In this document: positions 16,266-24,229 of the stretch, in pieces
Numbering within the stretch: position 1 is the stretch's first letter
Layout of the letters: each line of letters opens with the position of its first letter
From: CAZPGL01 sp964586175
GTDB taxonomy: Bacteria; Actinomycetota; Acidimicrobiia; Acidimicrobiales; MedAcidi-G1
Length of the DNA: 31,247 bases
Direction: 5' to 3'
Assembly (NCBI GenBank): GCA_964586175.1
Contig: CAZPGL010000026.1
Span: 1-31,247 of the forward strand
The notes under the pieces: model-generated
What the model was told of the DNA's origin: nothing
Databases searched by the model: none
Seen by the model: only the letters and a program-made list of their open reading frames with translations
Made by a program: the position numbers and the translations under genes

Positions 16266-16316
16266 GGGGCCCCGGGGTTTCCCTCCACCCCGGGGACTCC
16301 CGGGGACTCCCGGGGC
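16266..16316 (+). terminator. GC-rich hairpin and short tandem repeat after recA
   Basis: CCCCGGGG occurs at 16270-16277 and 16288-16295. It can pair across a 10-nt loop, and each copy is itself palindromic. The decamer CGGGGACTCC follows twice in tandem (16291-16310) with a partial third copy. No U-tract is present. It may end or attenuate recA transcripts before miaB, but this is inferred only from structure and position. Confidence 0.4.
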
Positions 16317-16356
16317 CACCGCGGCGCCGGCCGGTGTCCGCATCCGTGGGCACGCG

Positions 16357-16362
16357 TAGCCT
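16357..16362 (+). promoter_or_regulatory. Putative leaderless -10 (TAGCCT) for miaB
   Basis: TAGCCT ends 7 nt before the GTG at 16370. It is one of the arguments for choosing that GTG over the in-frame GTG at 16334. Confidence 0.45.
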
Positions 16363-16369
16363 GTGGGAC

Positions 16370-17887
16370 GTGAGCAGTTCCCCGGATCTCCCCGACGCCT
16401 CGGCACCGCGCACCTACGCCGTGCGCACCTACGGGTGCCAGATGAACGAGCACGACAGCGAGCGCATCGCCGGCCTGCTCGAAGCCGACGGCCTCACCCC
16501 GGCGGCCTCGGAGGACGACGCCGACGTCATCGTCCTCAACACCTGCTGTATCCGCGAGAACGCCGACAACAAGCTCTACGGCGCCCTCGGGCACCTCAAG
16601 GCGCTCAAGGACCGACGGCCCGACGTGCAGGTGGCGGTGGGCGGCTGTCTGGCCCAGAAGGACCGCGACCTCATCCAACAGCGGGCCGGCCACGTCGACG
16701 TGGTGTTCGGCACCCACAACGTGCATCGGGCTGCCGAGCTGCTGGCCGAGGCCCGGACCCACGGGCCGGTGCTCGAGATCCTCGAGGCCACTGCCCGCGA
16801 CGACGCCGACGCCTTCCCCACGGCGCTCACCACCGACCTGCCCAGCCGCCGCGATGCCGACCACACGGCCTGGGTGACCATCCAGATCGGCTGCGACAAC
16901 TCATGCGCCTTCTGCATCGTGCCCGCCGTGCGGGGTCCCGAGGTGAGCCGTCCGTTCGGTGAGCTGGTCGCCGAGATCGCGGCCCTGGCCGCCGACGGCG
17001 TCTCCGAGATCACCCTGCTCGGTCAGAACGTCAACTCCTACGGCCGTGACCTCACCACCCGGTTGCGCACCATCGATCCGGGCCCGGCCGACGCCTACGA
17101 GGCCGGTGGGCTCTGGGCCTCCGACCCGGCCCGCCGGCCCCGGCCGCTGTTCGCCGACCTGCTGCGGGCCGCCGGCGACGTCGACGGCATCCACCGGGTG
17201 CGCTACACCAGCCCCCACCCCAAGGATCTCCGCCCCGAGACCATCGCCGCCATGGCCGAGGTGCCCGCGGTGTGCGAGCACCTGCACCTGCCGCTGCAGT
17301 CGGGCAGCGACCGCATCCTGGCCGCCATGCACCGGGGCTACACCGCCGAGCGCTACCTGGCCCGGCTCGCCGACGCCCGGGCCGCCATCGACGACCTGGC
17401 CGTCACCACCGACCTGATCGTTGGCTTCCCCGGCGAGACCGAGGCCGACTTCGAAGCCACCCTCGAGGTGGCTGCCGAGGCCTGCTTCGACTCGGCGTAC
17501 TCGTTCATCTTCTCGCCCCGGCCCGGCACCGAGGCGGCCGAGCTGACCGACCGGTTCGTCGAACATGCGGTCAGCGTCGAGCGCTACGAACGACTCCAGG
17601 CAGTGCTGGCCCGGTCATCCCGTCTGCACCACCAGGCCCGGATCGGCCGGGTCGAGTCGGTGGTCATCGAGGGGCCGGCCAAGCGTGAACCCGACCAGGT
17701 CACCGGGCGCACCCGGCAGAACAAGCTCGTGCACCTGAGCGGCCGGATCGGCGAGGACGGCCTGCGGGTCGGGGCCTACGCCGACGTCACCGTCGTCGAC
17801 GCCGCCAACCACTATCTGCTCGGCGATCTGGTCGACGTCACCGCCCCGCCGCGTCACCGGCGCCGCATCCCCGTCGCCTCGGCATAG
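16370..17887 (+). CDS. miaB: tRNA-2-methylthio-N6-dimethylallyladenosine synthase
   Basis: MiaB adds a methylthio group to i6A37 in tRNAs reading UNN codons, after MiaA has attached the isopentenyl group. The 505-residue product has YGCQMNEHDSERI (Cys23), NTCCIRENADNKLYG and VGGCLAQKDRD for the auxiliary cluster, and the radical SAM motif CDNSCAFC (Cys175, 179, 182). A C-terminal TRAM domain contains GRTRQNKLVH. GTG 16370 is preferred because it follows TAGCCT by 7 nt and leaves the usual short N-terminus. miaA follows 17 nt downstream, so the two steps of the same tRNA modification are encoded together. Confidence 0.96.
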   Translation: MSSSPDLPDASAPRTYAVRTYGCQMNEHDSERIAGLLEADGLTPAASEDDADVIVLNTCCIRENADNKLYGALGHLKALKDRRPDVQVAVGGCLAQKDRDLIQQRAGHVDVVFGTHNVHRAAELLAEARTHGPVLEILEATARDDADAFPTALTTDLPSRRDADHTAWVTIQIGCDNSCAFCIVPAVRGPEVSRPFGELVAEIAALAADGVSEITLLGQNVNSYGRDLTTRLRTIDPGPADAYEAGGLWASDPARRPRPLFADLLRAAGDVDGIHRVRYTSPHPKDLRPETIAAMAEVPAVCEHLHLPLQSGSDRILAAMHRGYTAERYLARLADARAAIDDLAVTTDLIVGFPGETEADFEATLEVAAEACFDSAYSFIFSPRPGTEAAELTDRFVEHAVSVERYERLQAVLARSSRLHHQARIGRVESVVIEGPAKREPDQVTGRTRQNKLVHLSGRIGEDGLRVGAYADVTVVDAANHYLLGDLVDVTAPPRHRRRIPVASA

Positions 17888-17904
17888 GCACCTTCCCCGC
17901 CGAC

Positions 17905-18849
17905 GTGGCCGCCGACCGACCCCCGGAGCCCAACGGCCACCTCGTCCTCATCGGCACCACGGCGTCCGGCAAGTCGGCGCTAGCCCTGGAGGTGGCCCGT
18001 CGCCGGCCGGGCGTCGAGCTGGTCTCCATGGACTCCATGGCCGTCTACCGGGGCATGGACATCGGTACCGCCACCCCCACGGCCGCCGAACGGGCCGAGG
18101 TGCCCCACCATCTGCTCGACCTGGTCGACCCGTCCGAGGAGTTCAGCGTGGCCGACTTCCAGGCCGCGGCCGACCGGGCCCTGGCCGACATCGAGAAGCG
18201 CCACGGCCGGGCGGTGCTGGTCGGAGGCACCGGCCTGCACGTGCGTTCGGTGGTCGACGACCTGGAGATCCCCGGCCAGTTTCCCGACATACGCGACGCC
18301 ATCGACACCGATGCCGACACCGAGGCCCTCTACCGGCGCCTCGTCGACGCCGACCCGACGGCCGCCGGCCGTATGGAACCCACCAACCGGCGTCGCATCC
18401 TGCGGGCCCTCGAGGTCACCGTCGGGTCGGGGCGGCCGTTCTCGTCGTTCGGCCCCGGACTCGAGGCCTACCCGCAGTCCCCGTTCACCCAGATCGGCCT
18501 TCGGCTGGCCCGCGACGTCGTCGACCGGCGCATCGCCGAGCGCTACCAGCGCCAGTTGGACGCCGGGTTCCTCGACGAGGTGGCCGCCGTACTGGCCGCC
18601 CCCGGTGGCCTGTCGCGTAGCGCCGGCCAGGCCCTCGGCTACCGGGAGTTGGCCGCCCATCTGGCCGGCGAGTGCGGCCTGGACGAAGCCGTCGACGCAG
18701 CGGTGGCCGCCACCCGCCAGTTCGCCCGCCGACAGGAGCGCTGGTTCCGTCGTGACCCCCGCATCCAATGGCTGGACGTCGCCGACGACGCCCTCGAGGT
18801 GCTCGACGTCGTGCTCGAGCGGTTCGACACCATCGGAATCGACGGATGA
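17905..18849 (+). CDS. miaA: tRNA dimethylallyltransferase
   Basis: MiaA transfers a dimethylallyl group to A37 of tRNA, making the substrate of MiaB. The 314-residue product has the P-loop GTTASGKS (residues 17-24), the DSMAVYRGMDIGTAT motif with the conserved catalytic-site Asp, LVGGTGLHVRSVVDDL and, near the C-terminus, TRQFARRQERWFRRD for tRNA contact. The first start in this frame after the miaB stop is GTG 17905, and it sits directly before the P-loop strand. No Shine-Dalgarno is obvious. dapF begins 58 nt after its stop. Confidence 0.95.
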   Translation: MAADRPPEPNGHLVLIGTTASGKSALALEVARRRPGVELVSMDSMAVYRGMDIGTATPTAAERAEVPHHLLDLVDPSEEFSVADFQAAADRALADIEKRHGRAVLVGGTGLHVRSVVDDLEIPGQFPDIRDAIDTDADTEALYRRLVDADPTAAGRMEPTNRRRILRALEVTVGSGRPFSSFGPGLEAYPQSPFTQIGLRLARDVVDRRIAERYQRQLDAGFLDEVAAVLAAPGGLSRSAGQALGYRELAAHLAGECGLDEAVDAAVAATRQFARRQERWFRRDPRIQWLDVADDALEVLDVVLERFDTIGIDG

Positions 18850-18894
18850 CGGTCCAGCCGGTGAATGGGGCAGGGGAGCGGACCCGCCGTCGGC

Positions 18895-18900
18895 CAGACT
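18895..18900 (+). promoter_or_regulatory. Weak -10-like element (CAGACT) before dapF
   Basis: CAGACT keeps the A and final T of TANNNT but lacks the first T. It ends 7 nt before the dapF GTG, the same spacing as the better elements. This is weak evidence that mainly supports the chosen start. Confidence 0.2.
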
Positions 18901-18907
18901 GGATCCC

Positions 18908-19717
18908 GTGCGACTGAGCCGCCATCACGGTCTGGGCAACGACTTCCTCGTCACGTTCGTCGACGAGGTGCCGTCCGACGCGCCCGATCTGGCCCGGCGA
19001 CTGTGCGACCGGTCCTCGCCCCACGGCGGGGCCGACGGGCTGGTGTTCGGCACCCCCTCGGCCGACATCGACGCGACGTTCACCCTGGTCAACAGCGACG
19101 GCAGCCCAGCCGAGGTCAGCGGCAACGGGCTACGGGCCTTCGGGCAGGCCATCGGCCGGCGGGACGGTCTCACCGACCCCGACCTGGTGGTCGACACCCC
19201 GGCCGGGCCCCGCCGCATCGCCGTGGTCGGCGAGCCGGGTGACGCCACCGTCACCGCCACCGTCGGCATGGGCGCCCCCGGTCCCGGCCCCGACGTCACC
19301 GGGTTGGCCGTCGACCTGGGCGGGCCCGAGCACGGCCGGGTCACCTCGGTCGGCTTGGGCAATCCCCACGTCGTGATCGAGGTCGCCGACGTGACGACCC
19401 TGGACGGCATCGACCTTGGGGTCGTCGGACCGGCGCTCGAGGCCCACTTCCTACCCACCGGCTGCAACATCCACCTGGTGGCCGTGGTCGACCGGTTTAC
19501 CGTCGCCCTGCGGCCCTGGGAGCGGGGCGCCGGGCTCACAGCAGCGTGCGGGTCCGGGGCCTGCGCGGCGGCGGTCGCCGCCCGAGGCTGGGGCGCCGTC
19601 GACGCCATTGTCGAGGTCCGCATGCCTGGCGGCACGGCCACCGTCACCGTGGACGACGAGGTCGCTCTCACCGGACCGGCCGTCCACGAAGCCGACATCG
19701 AGATCGCCGATGGGTGA
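18908..19717 (+). CDS. dapF: Diaminopimelate epimerase, first catalytic Cys replaced by Ser
   Basis: DapF interconverts LL- and meso-diaminopimelate with two cysteines acting as acid/base pair. The 269-residue product has the family start RLSRHHGLGNDFLV, the NSDGSPAEV segment, GLGNPHVV, PTGCNIHLV and the second active-site motif AACGSGACA with Cys214. The first motif, normally CGNGxR, reads SGNGLR, so residue 71 is Ser (codon AGC at 19118-19120). Either this enzyme works with an altered residue or it is a divergent member. A sequencing error would need a specific TGC-to-AGC change. GTG 18908 gives the standard N-terminus. The gene overlaps hflX by 8 nt. Confidence 0.9.
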   Translation: MRLSRHHGLGNDFLVTFVDEVPSDAPDLARRLCDRSSPHGGADGLVFGTPSADIDATFTLVNSDGSPAEVSGNGLRAFGQAIGRRDGLTDPDLVVDTPAGPRRIAVVGEPGDATVTATVGMGAPGPGPDVTGLAVDLGGPEHGRVTSVGLGNPHVVIEVADVTTLDGIDLGVVGPALEAHFLPTGCNIHLVAVVDRFTVALRPWERGAGLTAACGSGACAAAVAARGWGAVDAIVEVRMPGGTATVTVDDEVALTGPAVHEADIEIADG

Positions 19718-21101
19718 GTGGCCCGAGGGTTCCGACCCGGATCAGCCGGATGCCGACCCGGCCGGGCAGCCTGAGTCGCACCGCGGGGCGTTCGGCGAGT
19801 ACGGCGGCGAGTCCCGGGGCTTCATCGACCGGGCGTTCCGGGAGCGCATCGTGCTGGCCGGGGTCACCCTCGACCGGGCCGACGTCGAAACCACGGAAGC
19901 CTCCATGGACGAACTGGCCCTGCTGGTCGACACTGCAGGTGCCGACCCGGTCGCCCGGGTCCACCAGCAGCGCGACACCCCCGACCGAGCCACCTACATC
20001 GGCCGGGGCAAGGCCGAGGAGATCCGCCAGGTGTCCGAGTCGCTCGACGCCGACACCGTGGTATTCGACAACGATCTCACCCCGGCCCAGCAGGGCAACC
20101 TCGAGACGATCCTGAAACGCAGCGCCCTGGACCGCACGGCGGTGATCCTCGACATCTTCGCCCAGAACGCCTCCAGCCCCGAAGGCAAGGCCCAGGTCGA
20201 GCTGGCCCAGTTGCGCTACCGCCTGCCCCGCCTGCGGCGCAGCGGCCGCACGTTCAGCCAGCAGGCCGGCGGCATCGGCACCCGGGGCCCCGGCGAGACC
20301 CAGCTCGAGGTCGACCGTCGACGTCTCATGCGGCGCATCACCAAGCTCGAGGGTGACCTCAAGCGGCTGCGCAAGAACCGGGCCACCCAGTCCAAGGCCC
20401 GCCACAGCACCGCCAACCGGGCGGCGGCCATCGTCGGCTATACCAACGCCGGCAAGTCGACCCTGTTGAACCGCTTGACCGACGCCGGTGTGTTGGTCGA
20501 GGACCGCCTGTTCGCCACCCTCGACGCCACCACCCGGCGGCTGCAGCTGCCGGGCGGTGAGGCGGTGTTCGTGACCGACACCGTGGGGTTCATCCGCAAG
20601 CTGCCCCACCAGCTGGTCGAGGCGTTCACCTCCACCCTCGACGTGGTGATCGACGCCGACCTGCTGGTCCATGTCGTCGACGCCTCGGACCCCGACCCGT
20701 ACGGCAGCATCGACGCCGTGCGCGCCGTGCTGCGCGAGATCGGCGCCGACGGCGTGCCTGAGATCTACGTGTTCAACAAGGCCGACCTGGCTCCTGAGGC
20801 GGCGGCCCGGCTCGTGGAACGCGAACCGGGCTCGGTGGCCGTGTCGGCGGCGACCGGCGAGGGGCTCGACGACCTGCTCAGCGTCGTCGGCGCCCACCTT
20901 CGGCGCCTGTTCCGCCTCGTCGAGCTGGTCGTGCCCTACGACCGGGGCGACGTGCTGGCCATGGTCCACCGGGAGGGCGAGGTGCTCGAGGAATCCGCCG
21001 ACGAGGAGGGCTGGCGGGTCCGGGCCCGCCTCGACGCCGGATCCGCCGGCCGCCTGGCCGGGTTCCGGATCGACAGCGACCAGCCTGACGGTCTGGAATG
21101 A
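19710..21101 (+). CDS. hflX: GTPase HflX
   Basis: HflX is a ribosome-associated GTPase that splits or rescues stalled ribosomes under stress. The 463-residue product has an N-terminal HflX domain with YIGRGKAEEI and the glycine-rich QAGGIGTRGPGETQLE loop. It continues with a helical linker and a G domain with G1 GYTNAGKS (243-250), G3 DTVGF and G4 NKAD. ATG 19710 lies inside the end of dapF (8-nt overlap). Longer readings in this frame would run through dapF. Its stop overlaps the dapC ATG (ATGA). hflX close to miaA is widespread, and dapF with hflX is the actinomycete order. Confidence 0.95.
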   Translation: MGEWPEGSDPDQPDADPAGQPESHRGAFGEYGGESRGFIDRAFRERIVLAGVTLDRADVETTEASMDELALLVDTAGADPVARVHQQRDTPDRATYIGRGKAEEIRQVSESLDADTVVFDNDLTPAQQGNLETILKRSALDRTAVILDIFAQNASSPEGKAQVELAQLRYRLPRLRRSGRTFSQQAGGIGTRGPGETQLEVDRRRLMRRITKLEGDLKRLRKNRATQSKARHSTANRAAAIVGYTNAGKSTLLNRLTDAGVLVEDRLFATLDATTRRLQLPGGEAVFVTDTVGFIRKLPHQLVEAFTSTLDVVIDADLLVHVVDASDPDPYGSIDAVRAVLREIGADGVPEIYVFNKADLAPEAAARLVEREPGSVAVSAATGEGLDDLLSVVGAHLRRLFRLVELVVPYDRGDVLAMVHREGEVLEESADEEGWRVRARLDAGSAGRLAGFRIDSDQPDGLE

Positions 21102-22219
21102 GCGCCGTGACCGGATTCGTGCCCCCGCCCATGCCCTACGACTCGGTGGCCGGCCTGCGGGCCATCGCCGACGCCCTGCCCGGCGGTGCCGTCGACCTTT
21201 CGATCGGCTCGCCCGGCGACCCGGTGCCCGACGTCGTCGCCCGGGCGTTGGCTGTCGCCGACCCGGCCCGTGCCTACCCGCCGTCGGTGGGCAGCCCGGC
21301 CCTGCTTGACGCCATGGCCGCCTGGATGGACCGTCGCCACGGGGTGGCCGTCGACCCGTCGGCCATCGGCGCCTGTGTCGGCACCAAGGAGCTGGTGACC
21401 GGCCTGCCCCACCTTCTGCGCCTCCGTACCCCCGAACGCGACACGGTGCTCTACCCGGAGGTGGCCTACCCGTCCTATGAGATGGGGGCCGTCCTGGCCG
21501 GCTGTCGAGCGGTGCCGGTGGCCCTTGACGACGGTTGGCGGCTCGACGTGTCGAGCATCGACCCGGCTGACGCTGCCCGGGCCCTGGCCTTGTGGGTGAA
21601 CACCCCGGGCAATCCGGCCGGCGCTCTCGATGACCTCGCTGCGGTGGCCGCGTGGGGTCGCGACCATGACGTGCCGGTGCTGAGCGACGAGTGCTACGTG
21701 GAGTTCACCTGGGACGGACCGCCCCGCACGGTGCTCCACCACGGCCACGAGGGCGTGCTGGCCGTGCACTCGCTGTCCAAGCGCTCCAACCTGGCCGGCC
21801 TGCGGGTCGGGTTCTACGCCGGCGACCCCGACCTGGCCGGTTACCTGCGTGACGTGCGCCGCCACCAGGGGTTCATGGTGCCCGGTCCGGCCCAGGCCGC
21901 CGGGGTGGCCGCCCTGGCCGATCAAGCCCACGTCGACGCTCAGCGTGACCGCTATCGGGCGAGGCTGGAGACGATGGTCGACATCTTGGACCGCATGGGT
22001 GTGGAGGCCTCGATGCCTGGCGGCTCGTTCTACCTGTGGGTGGCCGCCCCTGACGGCGACGCCCCGGCCCTGGCCCGCCGCTTGGCCGAGGAGTTGGGTG
22101 TGGTCGTGCCGACCGGCGACATCTACGGGCCGAAGGGGGCGGACCACGTGCGCCTGGCCATGGTCGCCCCCGACGACCGCATGGCCCTGGTGGCCGAGCG
22201 GGCCGCCGCCCTGAGTTGA
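21098..22219 (+). CDS. dapC: Succinyldiaminopimelate transaminase (DapC-type aminotransferase)
   Basis: This is a class I/II PLP aminotransferase of 373 residues. It shows the PLP-site motifs NTPGNPAGAL and LSDECYVEF and the Schiff-base Lys228 in HSLSKRSNLAGLRVGF, with a C-terminal RLAMVAPDD segment. Position makes the substrate clear: it overlaps hflX by ATGA and precedes dapD and dapE, which catalyse the steps before and after it in the succinylase pathway. The sequence resembles actinobacterial DapC rather than LL-DAP aminotransferase. By sequence alone a broader amino-donor range cannot be excluded. Confidence 0.9.
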   Translation: MSAVTGFVPPPMPYDSVAGLRAIADALPGGAVDLSIGSPGDPVPDVVARALAVADPARAYPPSVGSPALLDAMAAWMDRRHGVAVDPSAIGACVGTKELVTGLPHLLRLRTPERDTVLYPEVAYPSYEMGAVLAGCRAVPVALDDGWRLDVSSIDPADAARALALWVNTPGNPAGALDDLAAVAAWGRDHDVPVLSDECYVEFTWDGPPRTVLHHGHEGVLAVHSLSKRSNLAGLRVGFYAGDPDLAGYLRDVRRHQGFMVPGPAQAAGVAALADQAHVDAQRDRYRARLETMVDILDRMGVEASMPGGSFYLWVAAPDGDAPALARRLAEELGVVVPTGDIYGPKGADHVRLAMVAPDDRMALVAERAAALS

Positions 22220-22260
22220 GCCGACGGAAACGGGTGCGGCGACCGGCCGGGGCCGGGCGG

Positions 22261-22266
22261 TAGCCT
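22261..22266 (+). promoter_or_regulatory. Putative leaderless -10 (TAGCCT) for dapD
   Basis: TAGCCT ends 7 nt before the dapD ATG in the 54-nt dapC-dapD gap, and no Shine-Dalgarno is present. dapD may therefore have its own promoter as well as readthrough from dapC. Confidence 0.45.
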
Positions 22267-22273
22267 CGGCGCC

Positions 22274-23095
22274 ATGTCGGATCTGCAGGCACACATCGAA
22301 CAACTCTGGGCCGGGCGCGACTCGCTGGCCGTCGACGACGCTGACGCCAACGCCGCCATCCACGCCGCCATCGACCTGCTCGACTCGGGCGAGGCCCGGG
22401 TGGCTGAACCAGGCGCTGACGGTGTCGTCGTCAACGAGTGGTTGAAGTTGGCCATCCTGTTGCTGTTCCGCCAGTCGCAGATGGCCACCATCGAGCACGG
22501 TCCGTTCGAGTACGCCGACAAGATCCCGCTCAAGACCGACTATCAGGCCCGCGGTGTACGGGTGGTGCCCGGTGCCCAGGCCCGGTGGGGCAGCTACCAG
22601 GGTCCCGGTGTGGTCATGATGCCCAGCTACACGAACATCGGGGCCTACGTGGGCGACAACACCATGGTCGACACCTGGGCCACGGTGGGGTCGTGTGCCC
22701 AGATCGGCCGCAACGTGCACCTGTCGGGTGGGGTCGGTATCGGCGGTGTGCTTGAGCCGCCCAACGCCGTGCCGGTCGTCATCGGCGACGAGTGCCTCAT
22801 CGGGTCGCGTTGCATCGTGGCCGAGGGGGCCAGGGTCGGCGACGGTGTGGTTCTGGGCGCCGGATCGGTGCTGACGGGGTCGATCCCGGTCATCGACGCC
22901 GCCACCGGTCACGAGTTGGCCCGCGGCGAGGTGCCGCCGTGGTGTGTGGCCGTGCAGGCCACCCGGCCCCGGGAGTTCGACGGCGGCCAGTTCGGCATGC
23001 CGTGTGTGCTCGTGCTCAAGCACCTGGCTGAGGGGGAGCGTCACGACAAGTCGACCCTCAACGACGTGCTGCGCACCCACGGCGTCACCACCTGA
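22274..23095 (+). CDS. dapD: 2,3,4,5-tetrahydropyridine-2,6-dicarboxylate N-succinyltransferase, E. coli-type
   Basis: DapD succinylates tetrahydrodipicolinate, giving the substrate of DapC. The 273-residue product matches the E. coli-type enzyme in length (about 274) and motifs: NEWLKLAILLLFR, VMMPSYTNIGAYVG, MVDTWATVGSCAQIG and HLSGGVGIGGVLEP in the left-handed beta-helix. Mycobacterial and other actinobacterial DapD belong to a longer, distinct family, so this type is noteworthy here. ATG 22274 follows TAGCCT by 7 nt. dapE follows 17 nt after its stop. Confidence 0.95.
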   Translation: MSDLQAHIEQLWAGRDSLAVDDADANAAIHAAIDLLDSGEARVAEPGADGVVVNEWLKLAILLLFRQSQMATIEHGPFEYADKIPLKTDYQARGVRVVPGAQARWGSYQGPGVVMMPSYTNIGAYVGDNTMVDTWATVGSCAQIGRNVHLSGGVGIGGVLEPPNAVPVVIGDECLIGSRCIVAEGARVGDGVVLGAGSVLTGSIPVIDAATGHELARGEVPPWCVAVQATRPREFDGGQFGMPCVLVLKHLAEGERHDKSTLNDVLRTHGVTT

Positions 23096-23112
23096 GCGTC
23101 AGCCCTGCGCCG

Positions 23113-24174
23113 ATGACCGATCTGCTGGCCCTCGCCGCCGAGTTGGTCGACGTGCCGTCGGTCAGCTTCAACGAGGCCGCCCTGGTGGCCCACCTGGAGG
23201 CCGAGCTGCGGGCCGTGCCCGGACTGACCGTCGATCGGGTGGGCGACAACCTGGTGGCCCGCACCGATCTCGGCCGGGAGCACCGGCTGGTGCTGGGCGG
23301 CCACACCGACACCGTGCCCGGCGGGCAGGGGGCCCGAATCGACGGCGACACCCTGTGGGGGCTGGGCAGCGCCGACATGAAGGGCGGCCTGGCCGTCATG
23401 CTGGAGCTGGCCCGCACGGTCACCGAGCCGGCCGTGGACGTCACCTACGTGTTCTACGCCCGGGAGGAGGTGGCAATCGCCGACAACGGTCTCCGGGAGT
23501 TGTTCGCCGAGGCGCCCCAGCTGCTGGCCGGCGATGTGGCCATCCTGGGTGAGCCAACCGGCGGGGCGATCGAGGCCGGTTGCCAGGGCACCATGCGCTT
23601 CGAGGTGCGTCTGGCCGGGGCCCGGGCCCATACGGCCCGACCGTGGATGGGTGTCAACGCTGTGCACCGGGCCGGGCCGTTGCTCGAGGCCATTGCCGGC
23701 TACGGGCACCGGGAGCCGGTGATCGACGGCTGCCGGTTCCGGGAGGCCCTGCAGGTGGTGCATATCGAGGGCGGGGTGGCCGGCAACGTGGTGCCCGACG
23801 AGGTGATGCTCAGGGTCAACCACCGGTACGCCCCCGACCGCACCGGCGACGAGGCCGAGGCCCATGTGCGGGAGGTGTTCGCCCCCCACGTCGGAGACGG
23901 CGACTCGGTGACCCTGGTCGACCACTCGCCGGCTGCGGCCCCGGGCATGGCCCACCCGCTGCTGGCCGCTCTGGCCGAGCGCAACGGGCTCACGGTGGCG
24001 GCCAAGCTGGGTTGGACCGACGTGGCGTTCTTCGCCGAGCACGGGGTGCCGGCGGTCAACTTCGGCCCCGGCGACGCTCTGCTGGCTCACACCGCCGACG
24101 AGCGTCTGGACCGCGCCCCCCTGGAGGCCGGCTACGCCGCGCTACGCGATCTCCTGGAGCAGCCCCTCAAGTGA
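23113..24174 (+). CDS. dapE: Succinyl-diaminopimelate desuccinylase
   Basis: DapE removes succinate to give LL-diaminopimelate, the substrate of DapF. The 353-residue M20 metallohydrolase has the zinc motif GHTDTVPGG (His64, Asp66), the bridging Asp88 in GSADMKGG, the catalytic Glu in YAREEVA, GEPTGG, and a C-terminal FGPGDALLAHTADE that supplies the last His ligand. ATG 23113 gives the usual short N-terminus. It is the last gene of the dapC-dapD-dapE run and converges on lexA. Its stop codon lies in the stem of a strong hairpin. Confidence 0.93.
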   Translation: MTDLLALAAELVDVPSVSFNEAALVAHLEAELRAVPGLTVDRVGDNLVARTDLGREHRLVLGGHTDTVPGGQGARIDGDTLWGLGSADMKGGLAVMLELARTVTEPAVDVTYVFYAREEVAIADNGLRELFAEAPQLLAGDVAILGEPTGGAIEAGCQGTMRFEVRLAGARAHTARPWMGVNAVHRAGPLLEAIAGYGHREPVIDGCRFREALQVVHIEGGVAGNVVPDEVMLRVNHRYAPDRTGDEAEAHVREVFAPHVGDGDSVTLVDHSPAAAPGMAHPLLAALAERNGLTVAAKLGWTDVAFFAEHGVPAVNFGPGDALLAHTADERLDRAPLEAGYAALRDLLEQPLK

Positions 24175-24200
24175 CAGGGGGACAGGCCCCCAATCACTTG
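24168..24200. terminator. Bidirectional hairpin between convergent dapE and lexA
   Basis: CAAGTGA (24168-24174) pairs with TCACTTG (24194-24200), and GGGGG (24177-24181) pairs with CCCCC (24187-24191), with a 2-by-2 internal mismatch and a 5-nt loop. The structure includes the dapE stop codon and lies between the two convergent genes. It has no U-tract. It probably ends dapE transcripts and may also stop lexA readthrough. Confidence 0.6.
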
Positions 24201-24229
24201 GAAGTTGAGGTCGAGTGACTGGGTGACTT

